Assembly: GCF_018388445.1 (NCBI RefSeq)
Contig: NZ_CP074405.1
Coordinates: forward strand, 1,054,001-1,118,000
Direction: 5' to 3'
From: Cellulomonas wangleii
GTDB lineage: Bacteria; Actinomycetota; Actinomycetes; Actinomycetales; Cellulomonadaceae
Length of the DNA stretch: 64,000 bases
The translations under genes and the position numbers were made by a program. This document shows, one piece after another, positions 1-7,029 of the stretch. The stretch's first letter is position 1; each line of letters starts with the position of its first letter. The notes under the pieces are model-generated. The model did not search any database. It saw only the letters and a list, made by a program, of their open reading frames with translations, and was not told the DNA's origin.

Positions 1-128
1 GCGAGCGTGCCGGTGGTGAGGGTGCCGGCGCCGAGGGTGCCGGGACCGCCGCGTCGTCCGCGGGTGCCGTGACGGCGTCCGGCGACGTCGAGGACCCGCC
101 GGCCGCGCCGCCCGCACCCGGGCGATGA
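1..128 (+). CDS. C-terminal end of an unidentified protein (partial)
   Basis: An open frame enters from the left edge and ends with TGA at 126-128. The visible 41 or so residues are rich in Ala, Gly, Pro and Glu and end in PPAAPPAPGR, which looks like a disordered tail; no domain can be recognised. The stop overlaps the ATG of the next gene (ATGA), so the two are probably translated from one mRNA. The frame is supported mainly by codon pattern and by this coupling. Confidence 0.55.
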   Translation, partial: ERAGGEGAGAEGAGTAASSAGAVTASGDVEDPPAAPPAPGR

Positions 129-970
129 GCGACCGACCCGCGCCGCCCCAGCGCCCCGCGGTGCGGGTGACCGTGGCCCAGCTGCAGGTCGGCCCGGACC
201 GGACCGCGAACCTGCTGGCTGCGCAGGACGCGCTGCGCACGGCGGCGCGGGCGCGTGCCGACGTCGTGGTGCTGCCGGAGTACGCCTCCGCCTACGATCC
301 CCGCGGGGTGGGCGTGGACCTCGCCGAGCCGCTGGACGGCCCCTTCGTCGGGGCGCTGCGTCAGGCCGCCGCGCGGCACGGGCTCGCCGTGGTGGCCGGG
401 ACGACGCTCCCCGACGGCGCCCCCGGCGCCGACGGGCGGCCGCGTGCCGTCAACGCGGTGGTCGCCGTGGACGCCACGGGCGACGTCGCGGGCGTGTACC
501 GCAAGGTGCACCTCTACGACGCGTTCGGGCACCGGGAGTCGGACCGCCTCGCCCCGGGCCCCGCGGACGCCCCGCCGCTCGTGCTCGACGTGGCCGGCCT
601 GCGGTTCGGCGTGCTGACCTGCTACGACCTGCGCTTCCCGGAGTCCGCGCGGCGCGTCGTCGACGCCGGCGCGGACGTGCTCGTGGTGCCGGCGGCGTGG
701 GTCGCCGGCGACCTGAAGGCCCTGCACTGGCGGACCCTCGCCGTCGCCCGCGCCATCGAGAACACCGCCGCCGTCGTCGCTGTCGGGCAGGCCGGCACGG
801 GTGTCGTGGGGCGCTCGCTGGTCGTCGGGCCGGACGGCGTCGTGGGGCTGGAGCTGGACGGGACGCCGCAGGTGCGGACCGTCGACCTGGACGCGGCCGC
901 GCTGCGGGCCGTGCGCGAGCGCGACCCGTCGCTGGCCAACCGGCGGTACGCGGTGGTCCCCCGGGCCTGA
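125..970 (+). CDS. Carbon-nitrogen hydrolase (nitrilase superfamily)
   Basis: A 281-residue cytoplasmic hydrolase of the nitrilase/omega-amidase type, which cleaves amide or nitrile C-N bonds through a Glu-Lys-Cys triad. All three appear in their usual settings: Glu52 in VVLPEYASAYD, Lys127 in YRKVHLYDAFG and Cys166 in LTCYDLRFPE. Length (usual 260-300) and the absence of a signal peptide fit. The ATG overlaps the upstream stop, indicating translational coupling. The substrate cannot be read from the sequence; deaminated-glutathione amidase (Nit1-like) or omega-amidase activity are possible. The family assignment is secure, the substrate is not. Confidence 0.88.
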   Translation: MSDRPAPPQRPAVRVTVAQLQVGPDRTANLLAAQDALRTAARARADVVVLPEYASAYDPRGVGVDLAEPLDGPFVGALRQAAARHGLAVVAGTTLPDGAPGADGRPRAVNAVVAVDATGDVAGVYRKVHLYDAFGHRESDRLAPGPADAPPLVLDVAGLRFGVLTCYDLRFPESARRVVDAGADVLVVPAAWVAGDLKALHWRTLAVARAIENTAAVVAVGQAGTGVVGRSLVVGPDGVVGLELDGTPQVRTVDLDAAALRAVRERDPSLANRRYAVVPRA

Positions 971-987
971 CGACGGGCCGGTGCCCG

Positions 988-1038
988 GTCAGGCCAGGCG
1001 TGTCCTGTCAGGCCAGGCGTGTCCTGTCAGGCCAGGCG
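988..1038. repeat. 19-bp direct repeat, 2.7 copies, at the hlyIII 3' end
   Basis: Two exact 19-base units (988-1006 and 1007-1025) are followed by a 13-base partial unit (1026-1038). The last unit contains the TGA stop and final codons of the minus-strand hemolysin III gene, so the outer units are downstream copies of that gene's 3' terminus lying between two convergent genes. Replication slippage is the simplest origin. Confidence 0.85.
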
Positions 1039-1806
1039 GGACACCGCGATCGCGACGGCCACGAAGTGGCACCCGTAGCCGACCACGGTCAGCGCGTGGA
1101 AGATCTCGTGGAACCCGAACCAGCGCGGGCTGGGGTTGGGGCGCTTCATGCCGTAGATGATCGCGCCGACGGTGTACGCCAGGCCGCCGACGGCGATGAA
1201 CCCGACGACCGTCGCGCCGCCGGTCTGCCAGAACTGCGGGAAGTACCCCACCGCGACCCAGCCGAGCGCGAGGTAGATCGGCACGTAGACCCACCGGGGC
1301 GCGCCGAGCCAGAAGATTCGCGCGAGCATGCCCACGACCGCACCGGACCACACGATGAGCAGCAGGCTGCGGGCGGTCGCCGGGGGCAGCAGCAGCACCG
1401 CGAGCGGCGTGTAGGTGCCGGCGATGATGAGGAAGATGTTGGTGTGGTCCAGGCGCCGCAGCAGCGCCGCCGTCCGCGGGGACCAGGTGCCGCGGTGGTA
1501 CACCGCGCTGGTGCCGAAGAGCAGCACGGCGGTGACCCCGAAGACGGCCGTCGACCAGCGGGCCGCGGAGGTGGGGGACAGGGCCACCAGGGCGATGGAC
1601 GCGACGAGGGCGATCGGGGCCACGCCGGCGTGGATCATGCCTCGCAGGCGGGGCTTGACGGCCTCGACCGCGGCCTCGACGGCGTCACCGACGGCGTCCG
1701 CCGCACGGGCGACGGGCCCGGCCTCGTGCGTGTCGTCGGCGGGGGCGCCGGGGGTCGCGGGGGCAGACCGGGAAGTGGGCTGACCGGGCGCCGGGTGAGT
1801 GCTCAT
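1027..1806 (-). CDS. Hemolysin III family membrane protein
   Basis: A 259-residue integral membrane protein of the hemolysin III / PAQR-like family, with about seven hydrophobic helices after a hydrophilic N-terminal tail of roughly 60 residues. Conserved metal-ligand type positions are present: SAVYHRGTW and RRLDHTNIFLIIAGTYTPL near the middle and FHEIFHALTVVGYGCH near the end. The start is the ATG whose complement is CAT at 1804-1806; the open frame runs on upstream but overlaps the divergent promoter region and has no family resemblance there. No good Shine-Dalgarno is visible. It faces the prenyl synthase gene divergently, the same neighbour pair as mycobacterial Rv1085c-Rv1086. The biochemical role of the family in actinobacteria is not settled. 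Confidence 0.85.
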   Translation of the reverse strand: MSTHPAPGQPTSRSAPATPGAPADDTHEAGPVARAADAVGDAVEAAVEAVKPRLRGMIHAGVAPIALVASIALVALSPTSAARWSTAVFGVTAVLLFGTSAVYHRGTWSPRTAALLRRLDHTNIFLIIAGTYTPLAVLLLPPATARSLLLIVWSGAVVGMLARIFWLGAPRWVYVPIYLALGWVAVGYFPQFWQTGGATVVGFIAVGGLAYTVGAIIYGMKRPNPSPRWFGFHEIFHALTVVGYGCHFVAVAIAVSRLA

Positions 1807-1954
1807 CGGAGGCTGTGACCGCTTTCGTCCGCCGGAAGTTACGACACCGTAGGTTACGCCCGAACGGGGTGCCCCGGGACCACCCGCCGCCGGGGTGCCG
1901 CGGCGGCGAGTACCGTTGTCGGGTCCGACGTCCCACCCCCGGGGGAGGCTCCGC

Positions 1955-2716
1955 GTGCGCCTGCCGCACCCGCTGTACGGCCTGTACGAGCGACGGCTCG
2001 CCGCATCGCTCGACCCGGAGCAGGTGCCCCGGCACGTCGGCGTCATCCTCGACGGCAACCGCCGCTGGGCGCGCGGCAGCGGGCTGCCGTCCGCGACGGG
2101 CCACCGCCGCGGCGCGGACAAGATCAGCGACCTCCTGGAGTGGAGCGAGGACGTCGGCGTCGAGGTCGTGACGCTGTGGATGCTGTCGACGGACAACCTC
2201 GCGCGCGACCCCGCGGAGCTCGAGGAGCTGCTGCGTGTCATCGAGGACGTCGTGGGGGAGCTGGCGGCCGAGCGGCGCTGGCGCATCCAGGCGGTCGGGG
2301 CGCTCGACATGCTGCCGGACCGCACCGCGGCCGCGCTCAAGGCGGCGCAGGACGCGACGGCCGACGTCGAGGGCCTGCACGTCAACGTGGCGGTCGGCTA
2401 CGGCGGGCGGCGCGAGATCGCCGACGCCGTGCGCTCGTTCCTGCGCATGCACGCCGACGCCGGCTCCAGCCTGGACGAGCTGGCCGAGGCGTTCGACGTC
2501 GAGCACATCGCCCAGCACCTGTACACGAAGGGCCAGCCGGACCCGGACCTCGTCATCCGCACGTCCGGCGAGCAGCGCCTCGGCGGGTTCCTGCTGTGGC
2601 AGAGCGCCCACTCCGAGTTCTACTTCTGCGAGGCGTACTGGCCGGACTTCCGGCGCGTCGACTTCCTGCGCGCCGTGCGCGCCTACAGCCAGCGGGAACG
2701 CCGGATGGGTCGCTGA
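1955..2716 (+). CDS. Z-prenyl diphosphate synthase (UppS family)
   Basis: A 253-residue cis-prenyltransferase that adds isopentenyl diphosphate units in Z configuration to an allylic primer, feeding polyprenyl-phosphate carriers for wall synthesis. The catalytic Asp33 lies in ILDGNRRWAR; the C-terminal RTSGEQRLGGFLLWQSA and SEFYF stretches are family signatures. The GTG at 1955 is chosen because GGAGG (1944-1948) lies six bases upstream, whereas the longer frame from 1895 lacks one. Next to hemolysin III it matches the position of mycobacterial Rv1086, a short-chain (C15) Z-FPP synthase, so the product may be short; sequence alone does not give chain length. Confidence 0.9.
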   Translation: MRLPHPLYGLYERRLAASLDPEQVPRHVGVILDGNRRWARGSGLPSATGHRRGADKISDLLEWSEDVGVEVVTLWMLSTDNLARDPAELEELLRVIEDVVGELAAERRWRIQAVGALDMLPDRTAAALKAAQDATADVEGLHVNVAVGYGGRREIADAVRSFLRMHADAGSSLDELAEAFDVEHIAQHLYTKGQPDPDLVIRTSGEQRLGGFLLWQSAHSEFYFCEAYWPDFRRVDFLRAVRAYSQRERRMGR

Positions 2717-2797
2717 GGCCTCCGTCGTCCAGGTGAACGGCGTGTGACGATTCGCGTGTCGTGACCCGATTCGTGCCGTCGCGGATGTGATGCGGGT

Positions 2798-2803
2798 TAC
2801 GGT
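2798..2803 (+). promoter_or_regulatory. Candidate -10 box for the phoH2 transcript
   Basis: TACGGT in the 277-base space after the prenyl synthase gene. A start near 2811 would give a leader of about 180 bases that includes the small ORF at 2845. No clear -35 element is seen. Confidence 0.3.
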
Positions 2804-2844
2804 CGGGGCAACGGACGACACCCGTCGTCCCGGGAGGTCAGCCC

Positions 2845-2973
2845 ATGGAGCATGCGCTCCGGGAGGAGGGCCGGTCCCGGCCCTCGGCCGACCGACCCCG
2901 TCCCGCCGCCGACTGCCGACCCGCGTGCGCGTCCGCGCCCCGAGTCGCCGGACGGCGCCCAGACCGGCACTGA
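2845..2973 (+). CDS. Small 42-residue ORF upstream of phoH2 (possible PhoAT-like antitoxin or leader peptide)
   Basis: An ATG at 2845 sits seven bases after a perfect GGGAGG (2832-2837) and opens a 42-codon frame ending at TGA 2971-2973, 20 bases before the phoH2 start. The product begins [20 protein letters not shown] and is rich in Arg, Pro and Ala with two Cys; it resembles nothing I know. In mycobacteria a small gene (phoAT) precedes phoH2 and was described as its antitoxin, so position and size fit that role. A regulatory leader peptide is the alternative. Its frame differs from that of phoH2. Confidence 0.45.
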   Translation: MEHALREEGRSRPSADRPRPAADCRPACASAPRVAGRRPDRH

Positions 2974-2993
2974 CGCGCCGAGGGGAGCCTGCC

Positions 2994-4382
2994 GTGGACC
3001 ACATCTCGCAGCAGCAGCACGACGAGGGCACCGCACCTGTGACGGGCGGCCCCGCCGGCCCCCGCCTGACGTACGTCCTGGACACGTCGGTCCTGCTCTC
3101 CGACCCCCACGCGATCCGGCGGTTCGCCGAGCAGGACGTCGTCCTGCCGGTCGTGGTCATCACCGAGCTCGAGGCCAAGCGGCACCACCCGGAGCTCGGG
3201 TACTTCGCCCGCAGCGCGCTGCGCCTGCTCGACGACCTGCGCGTCGAGCACGGTCGGCTGGACGCCGCCGTCCCGGTGACCGACCAGGGCGGCACCCTGC
3301 GCGTCGAGCTCAACCACGTGGACCCGGCCGTGCTGCCCGCGGGCTTCCGGCTGGGGGACAACGACACGCGGATCCTCGCGGTCGCCGCCAACCTGGCCGC
3401 CGAGGGGCAGCACGTGGTCGTCGTGTCCAAGGACCTGCCGATGCGCGTCAAGGCGTCCGCCGTGGGGCTGCCGGCCGAGGAGTACCGCGCCGAGCTGGCC
3501 GTGGACTCCGGGTGGACGGGCATGGACGCGCTCGACGTGTCCGAGCAGCAGATGGCCGACCTGTGGGAGCACGAGTCGATCGCGCTGGCCGACGTCGTCA
3601 CGGGCCCCTCGGCGCTCGCGGGCGGTGCGAGCGACCTGCCGTGCCACACGGGCCTGGTGCTGCACTCCCCGCGCGGGTCGGCGCTCGGGCGCGTCACGGC
3701 CGACAAGCACGTGCAGCTGGTGCGCGGCGACCAGGACGTGTTCGGGGTGCACGGCCGGTCGGCCGAGCAGCGCATCGCGATCGACCTGCTGCTCGACGAG
3801 GAGATCGGCATCGTGTCGCTGGGCGGTCGCGCCGGCACCGGCAAGTCGGCGCTGGCCCTGTGCGCGGGCCTGGAGGCCGTGCTCGAGCGGCGTCAGCACC
3901 GCAAGGTGATGGTCTTCCGCCCGCTGTACGCGGTGGGCGGCCAGGACCTGGGGTACCTGCCCGGCTCCGAGGCCGAGAAGATGAACCCCTGGGCGCAGGC
4001 CGTGTTCGACACGCTCGGCGCGCTGGTCAGCAAGGAGGTGGTCGAGGAGGTGCTCGACCGCGACCTGCTGGAGGTGCTGCCGCTGACGCACATCCGCGGC
4101 CGGTCGCTGCACGACGCGTTCGTGATCGTCGACGAGGCGCAGTCCCTCGAGCGCAACGTCCTGCTGACGGTGCTCTCGCGCATCGGGCAGTCGTCGCGGG
4201 TGGTGCTGACGCACGACGTTGCCCAGCGCGACAACCTGCGGGTGGGACGGCACGACGGCGTCGCCGCCGTGATCGAGGCGCTCAAGGGTCACCCGCTGTT
4301 CGCGCACGTGACGCTCACGCGGTCCGAGCGGTCACCGGTGGCGGCACTGGTCACCGAGCTCTTCGAGGGCATCGAGGCCTGA
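2994..4382 (+). CDS. phoH2: PIN-PhoH fusion ATPase (PhoH2-type RNase/helicase)
   Basis: A 462-residue protein with an N-terminal PIN nuclease domain and a C-terminal PhoH ATPase domain. The PIN acidic residues are visible as Asp30 in YVLDTSVLL, the Glu of ITELEAKR and the Asps of [11 protein letters not shown]. The ATPase has Walker A GRAGTGKS (about 278-285) and Walker [13 protein letters not shown] (about 380). Mycobacterial PhoH2 unwinds and cleaves RNA. The GTG at 2994 is preferred because AGGGGAG (2981-2987) sits six bases before it; the same frame is open further upstream but that part is Arg/Pro-rich and overlaps the small ORF. A terminator follows. Confidence 0.92.
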   Translation: MDHISQQQHDEGTAPVTGGPAGPRLTYVLDTSVLLSDPHAIRRFAEQDVVLPVVVITELEAKRHHPELGYFARSALRLLDDLRVEHGRLDAAVPVTDQGGTLRVELNHVDPAVLPAGFRLGDNDTRILAVAANLAAEGQHVVVVSKDLPMRVKASAVGLPAEEYRAELAVDSGWTGMDALDVSEQQMADLWEHESIALADVVTGPSALAGGASDLPCHTGLVLHSPRGSALGRVTADKHVQLVRGDQDVFGVHGRSAEQRIAIDLLLDEEIGIVSLGGRAGTGKSALALCAGLEAVLERRQHRKVMVFRPLYAVGGQDLGYLPGSEAEKMNPWAQAVFDTLGALVSKEVVEEVLDRDLLEVLPLTHIRGRSLHDAFVIVDEAQSLERNVLLTVLSRIGQSSRVVLTHDVAQRDNLRVGRHDGVAAVIEALKGHPLFAHVTLTRSERSPVAALVTELFEGIEA

Positions 4383-4397
4383 GCGTCCGACGCCCGT

Positions 4398-4430
4398 CGC
4401 GGGCCGGGTCCCCCGTGGGCCCGGCCCGCG
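4398..4430 (+). terminator. Hairpin terminator after phoH2
   Basis: A perfect 11-bp inverted repeat (4398-4408 with 4420-4430, arms CGCGGGCCGGG / CCCGGCCCGCG) around an 11-base loop begins 15 bases after the stop. No T-run follows, as is common in high-GC actinobacteria. Confidence 0.75.
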
Positions 4431-4491
4431 GTGCGTTCCGGCGGTGCACCGTCCCGTGCGCACGGCCGGTGCGCGCGGTCGGGTGCTCCGC

Positions 4492-4520
4492 TGGACCGCC
4501 GTTTGATCCGGGCGTAATGT
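4492..4520 (+). promoter_or_regulatory. Promoter of the padR-MFS unit
   Basis: TGGACC (4492-4497) and TAATGT (4515-4520) are separated by 17 bases, a reasonable sigma-70/SigA-type promoter ending 45 bases before the PadR start. No obvious palindromic PadR operator was found around it. Confidence 0.45.
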
Positions 4521-4565
4521 TCCGTGCGGAGTAGGACGAAGGTCACGGGTCGACGGGGGTGGACG

Positions 4566-5195
4566 ATGGCGGGCGAGCCGAGCGCGGTCGCGGTGCTCGT
4601 CCTCGGTCTGCTCGACGAGCGGCCCCGCCACCCCTACGACGTCTTCACGACCCTGGTCGAGCGGGGCGACGCCCGGCTCGTGCGGGTCAACCCCGGCGCC
4701 GTCTACCACGCGGTGCAGCGGCTCGAGCGCGACGGCCTCGTCGAGGCGGTCGGCACCGAACGGTGCGGCAACCGACCCGAGCGCACCACCTACTCCGTCA
4801 CGCCCGCCGGGCGGGCCACCCTCGGACGCGCCGTCACGGCCTACCTCGCCGACCACCGCCCCGCCTACGCGGACTTCCCGGTCGGGCTGGCCCACGCACC
4901 CGGTCTGCCCGCCGACGAGGTGGCCGCCGCGCTGACCACGCGCCGTGACCGGGAGGCGGCGCGGCTCGCCGACCTGCGGGACCGCCTCGACGAGGCGCTC
5001 GCCCTGGGCCTGCCCCGCCGGTTCGTCCTCGACGGGGAGCGCGAGCTCGCGCTGCTCGAGCGCGAGGTCGCCTGGCTGGACGAGGTGCTGCGCGACCTCG
5101 CCGACGGCACCCTCACCTGGGGCGGCCCTCCGCCCGACGACTTCCTGGCCGCGCGCGAGCGCCGTCAGGCGCGGGTCGACGCGCACCCGGGCTGA
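4566..5195 (+). CDS. PadR-family transcriptional regulator
   Basis: A 209-residue regulator. Residues about 8-80 form the PadR winged helix (AVLVLGLLDERPRHPYDV, then NPGAVYHAVQRLERDGLVE and a TTYSVTPAGRATLGR wing). The C-terminal half is a Glu/Arg/Leu-rich helical region resembling the PadR dimerisation arm. ATG 4566 is chosen over the longer frame from 4524 because homology-like sequence starts just after it. It lies 104 bases before an MFS exporter in the same direction, the usual arrangement of a drug-responsive repressor and its target; PadR proteins commonly lose DNA binding when they bind the exported compound. The ligand is unknown. Confidence 0.88.
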   Translation: MAGEPSAVAVLVLGLLDERPRHPYDVFTTLVERGDARLVRVNPGAVYHAVQRLERDGLVEAVGTERCGNRPERTTYSVTPAGRATLGRAVTAYLADHRPAYADFPVGLAHAPGLPADEVAAALTTRRDREAARLADLRDRLDEALALGLPRRFVLDGERELALLEREVAWLDEVLRDLADGTLTWGGPPPDDFLAARERRQARVDAHPG

Positions 5196-5299
5196 GCCCG
5201 CGCCGCCCGCACCCGCCCCACGCCGACGTCGCCCCGGGCGACCGCCGCACCGCACCACTCGTACCCGCGCCGACCGGCGCCCCCAGACCGGAGCACGCC

Positions 5300-6934
5300 A
5301 TGACCTCGTCCGCACCCGGTGTCGACCTGCACGGGCGCAGCCCGTGGAGCGTCCTGCCCCCGCTGTGCCTCGGCTTCTTCATGATCATGGTCGACACGAC
5401 CATCGTGAACATCGCCGTCCCCACCCTGCAGGACGTGTTCGACGCCGACCTCGTCACCGTCGGGTGGGTCAACAGCGCGTACCTGCTGACCTTCGCCGTG
5501 CTGCTGCTGGTCACCGGCCGGCTGGGCGACCGGTTCGGTCCCCGGCCGGTGTTCGTCGCCGGGCTCGTGGTGTTCACGGCCGCGTCGCTGGCCTGCGGCC
5601 TGGCGGGGTCCGTCGAGGTGCTCATCGCCGCCCGCGCCGTGCAGGGCGTCGGCGGTGCGCTCATGACGCCGCAGACGATGGCGATGATCACGCGGGTGTT
5701 CCCGCCGCAGAAGCGCGGTGCTGCCCTGGGCGTGTGGGGCTCGGTGGCCGGTGTCGCCACCATCACCGGACCCGTGCTCGGCGGCGTGATCGTCGAGACG
5801 ATCGGGTGGGAGTGGATCTTCTACGTCAACATCCCGGTCGGCGTCGTCGCGCTGTGGCTGTCCCTGACGCGGCTGCCCGCCCTGCCGACGCACGCGCGCA
5901 CGTTCGACGTGCCCGGTGTCGTGCTGTCCGTCGTGGGCCTGAGCCTCCTCGTGTTCGGCCTGCAGGAAGGACCGAGCTACGGGTGGGGCACGATCGTCGG
6001 CCCGGTGACCGTGCCCCTGGTCGTCGGCGCCGGTGCCCTGGTGTCGGCCGCGTTCCTGCTCTGGCAGCGCCACCGCGGCGACGACGCGCTGCTGCCCCTG
6101 CGGCTCTTCGCGCACCGCAACTTCTCGCTGGCCAACGTGGCGGGAGCCGCGGTGTCGTTCGCCATGACGGGCATCTTCTTCCCGTTCACGCTGTACCTGC
6201 AGCAGGTGCTCGGGCTCTCGCCCCTGCACGCCGCGCTCGTGGGTCTGCCCGGGTCGCTGATCTCCGGCGTGGTCGCCCCGTTCGCGGGCCGCCTGTCCGA
6301 CCGTGTCGCGGGCAAGTGGGTGGTGGCCACCGGGTTCTCCGTGCTGGCCGTGTCCATCGGGATCCTCGCGACGCAGGTGCAGCCCGACGTCGAGGTCTGG
6401 CGCCTCGTGGTGCCGATGCTCGGCTTCGGTGTCGGGACCGGGCTGGTGTTCTCCCCGCTGGGCAACCTCGCGACGACCGGCCTGGACCAGCGCACGGCAG
6501 GGGCCGGAGCCGGTGCGTTCAACACGAACCGCCAGGTGGGCGGGGTCATCGGGTCCGCGGTCGTCGTGGCGCTGCTGACGTCGCGGCTCGCGGTCACGAT
6601 GCCTGCGGCGGCACGCGACGCGGCCGCGGGCCTGCCGGCCGAGCTGCGCACGCCCTTCGTCGACGGCTTCCGGCAGGCGGCGGCAGCCGGCCTGGGATCG
6701 GCCGGGGGCGGCTTCGACCTGCCGGCGGGTGTCCCGGCCGAGGTGGCCGAGCAGCTGCGTGCGGCGGCGCAGTCCGCCGCCGGAGCCGGGTTCGCCGCGG
6801 CCGCCGGCCAGACGCTGGGGTTCACCGTGCTCGTGCTGCTGCTGGGTGCCGCCTGCGCGTTCGCGATGCGCGGCGGCCGTCCGCAGCACGCGGCACCGGC
6901 ACCGGACAGGGACGTCAGCGCCGCCGTCGGCTGA
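5300..6934 (+). CDS. MFS multidrug exporter, DHA2 (EmrB/QacA) family
   Basis: A 544-residue proton-coupled drug exporter with about 14 hydrophobic segments. It opens with PPLCLGFFMIMVDTTIVNIA, typical of TM1 of the DHA2 family, has the loop motif GRLGDRFGPRPVFV between TM2 and TM3, and the motif-C region GSVAGVATITGPVLGGVI in TM5. A hydrophilic loop of about 70 residues (near 440-510) precedes the last helix, also usual. The ATG follows GGAG (about 5288). The gene probably forms one unit with the PadR gene before it. Substrates cannot be predicted. Confidence 0.9.
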   Translation: MTSSAPGVDLHGRSPWSVLPPLCLGFFMIMVDTTIVNIAVPTLQDVFDADLVTVGWVNSAYLLTFAVLLLVTGRLGDRFGPRPVFVAGLVVFTAASLACGLAGSVEVLIAARAVQGVGGALMTPQTMAMITRVFPPQKRGAALGVWGSVAGVATITGPVLGGVIVETIGWEWIFYVNIPVGVVALWLSLTRLPALPTHARTFDVPGVVLSVVGLSLLVFGLQEGPSYGWGTIVGPVTVPLVVGAGALVSAAFLLWQRHRGDDALLPLRLFAHRNFSLANVAGAAVSFAMTGIFFPFTLYLQQVLGLSPLHAALVGLPGSLISGVVAPFAGRLSDRVAGKWVVATGFSVLAVSIGILATQVQPDVEVWRLVVPMLGFGVGTGLVFSPLGNLATTGLDQRTAGAGAGAFNTNRQVGGVIGSAVVVALLTSRLAVTMPAAARDAAAGLPAELRTPFVDGFRQAAAAGLGSAGGGFDLPAGVPAEVAEQLRAAAQSAAGAGFAAAAGQTLGFTVLVLLLGAACAFAMRGGRPQHAAPAPDRDVSAAVG

Positions 6935-7029
6935 CGGGCCGGGCGCGGCCGGACGACCGCCCGTGGCGCGGGGGTCAGCGGGACCCGGTCAGCGCGCCCC
7001 GGTCGGCTCGCCCCGGTCGGCGCGCCCGG
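6935..7029. repeat. Short degenerate repeats between convergent genes
   Basis: Between the MFS stop and the stop of the minus-strand permease, variants of CCGGTCAGCG and CCCCGGTCGG recur at roughly 15-22 base spacing (about 6974-7040). The last copy includes the permease stop codon, as in the array after hemolysin III. No clean terminator hairpin stands out. Confidence 0.4.

Noticed and set aside
2787-2993. N-terminal extension of PhoH2 from ATG 2787
   Set aside because: The added 69 residues are Arg/Pro-rich without PIN homology, have no SD and overlap the better-supported small ORF; GTG 2994 has a strong SD.
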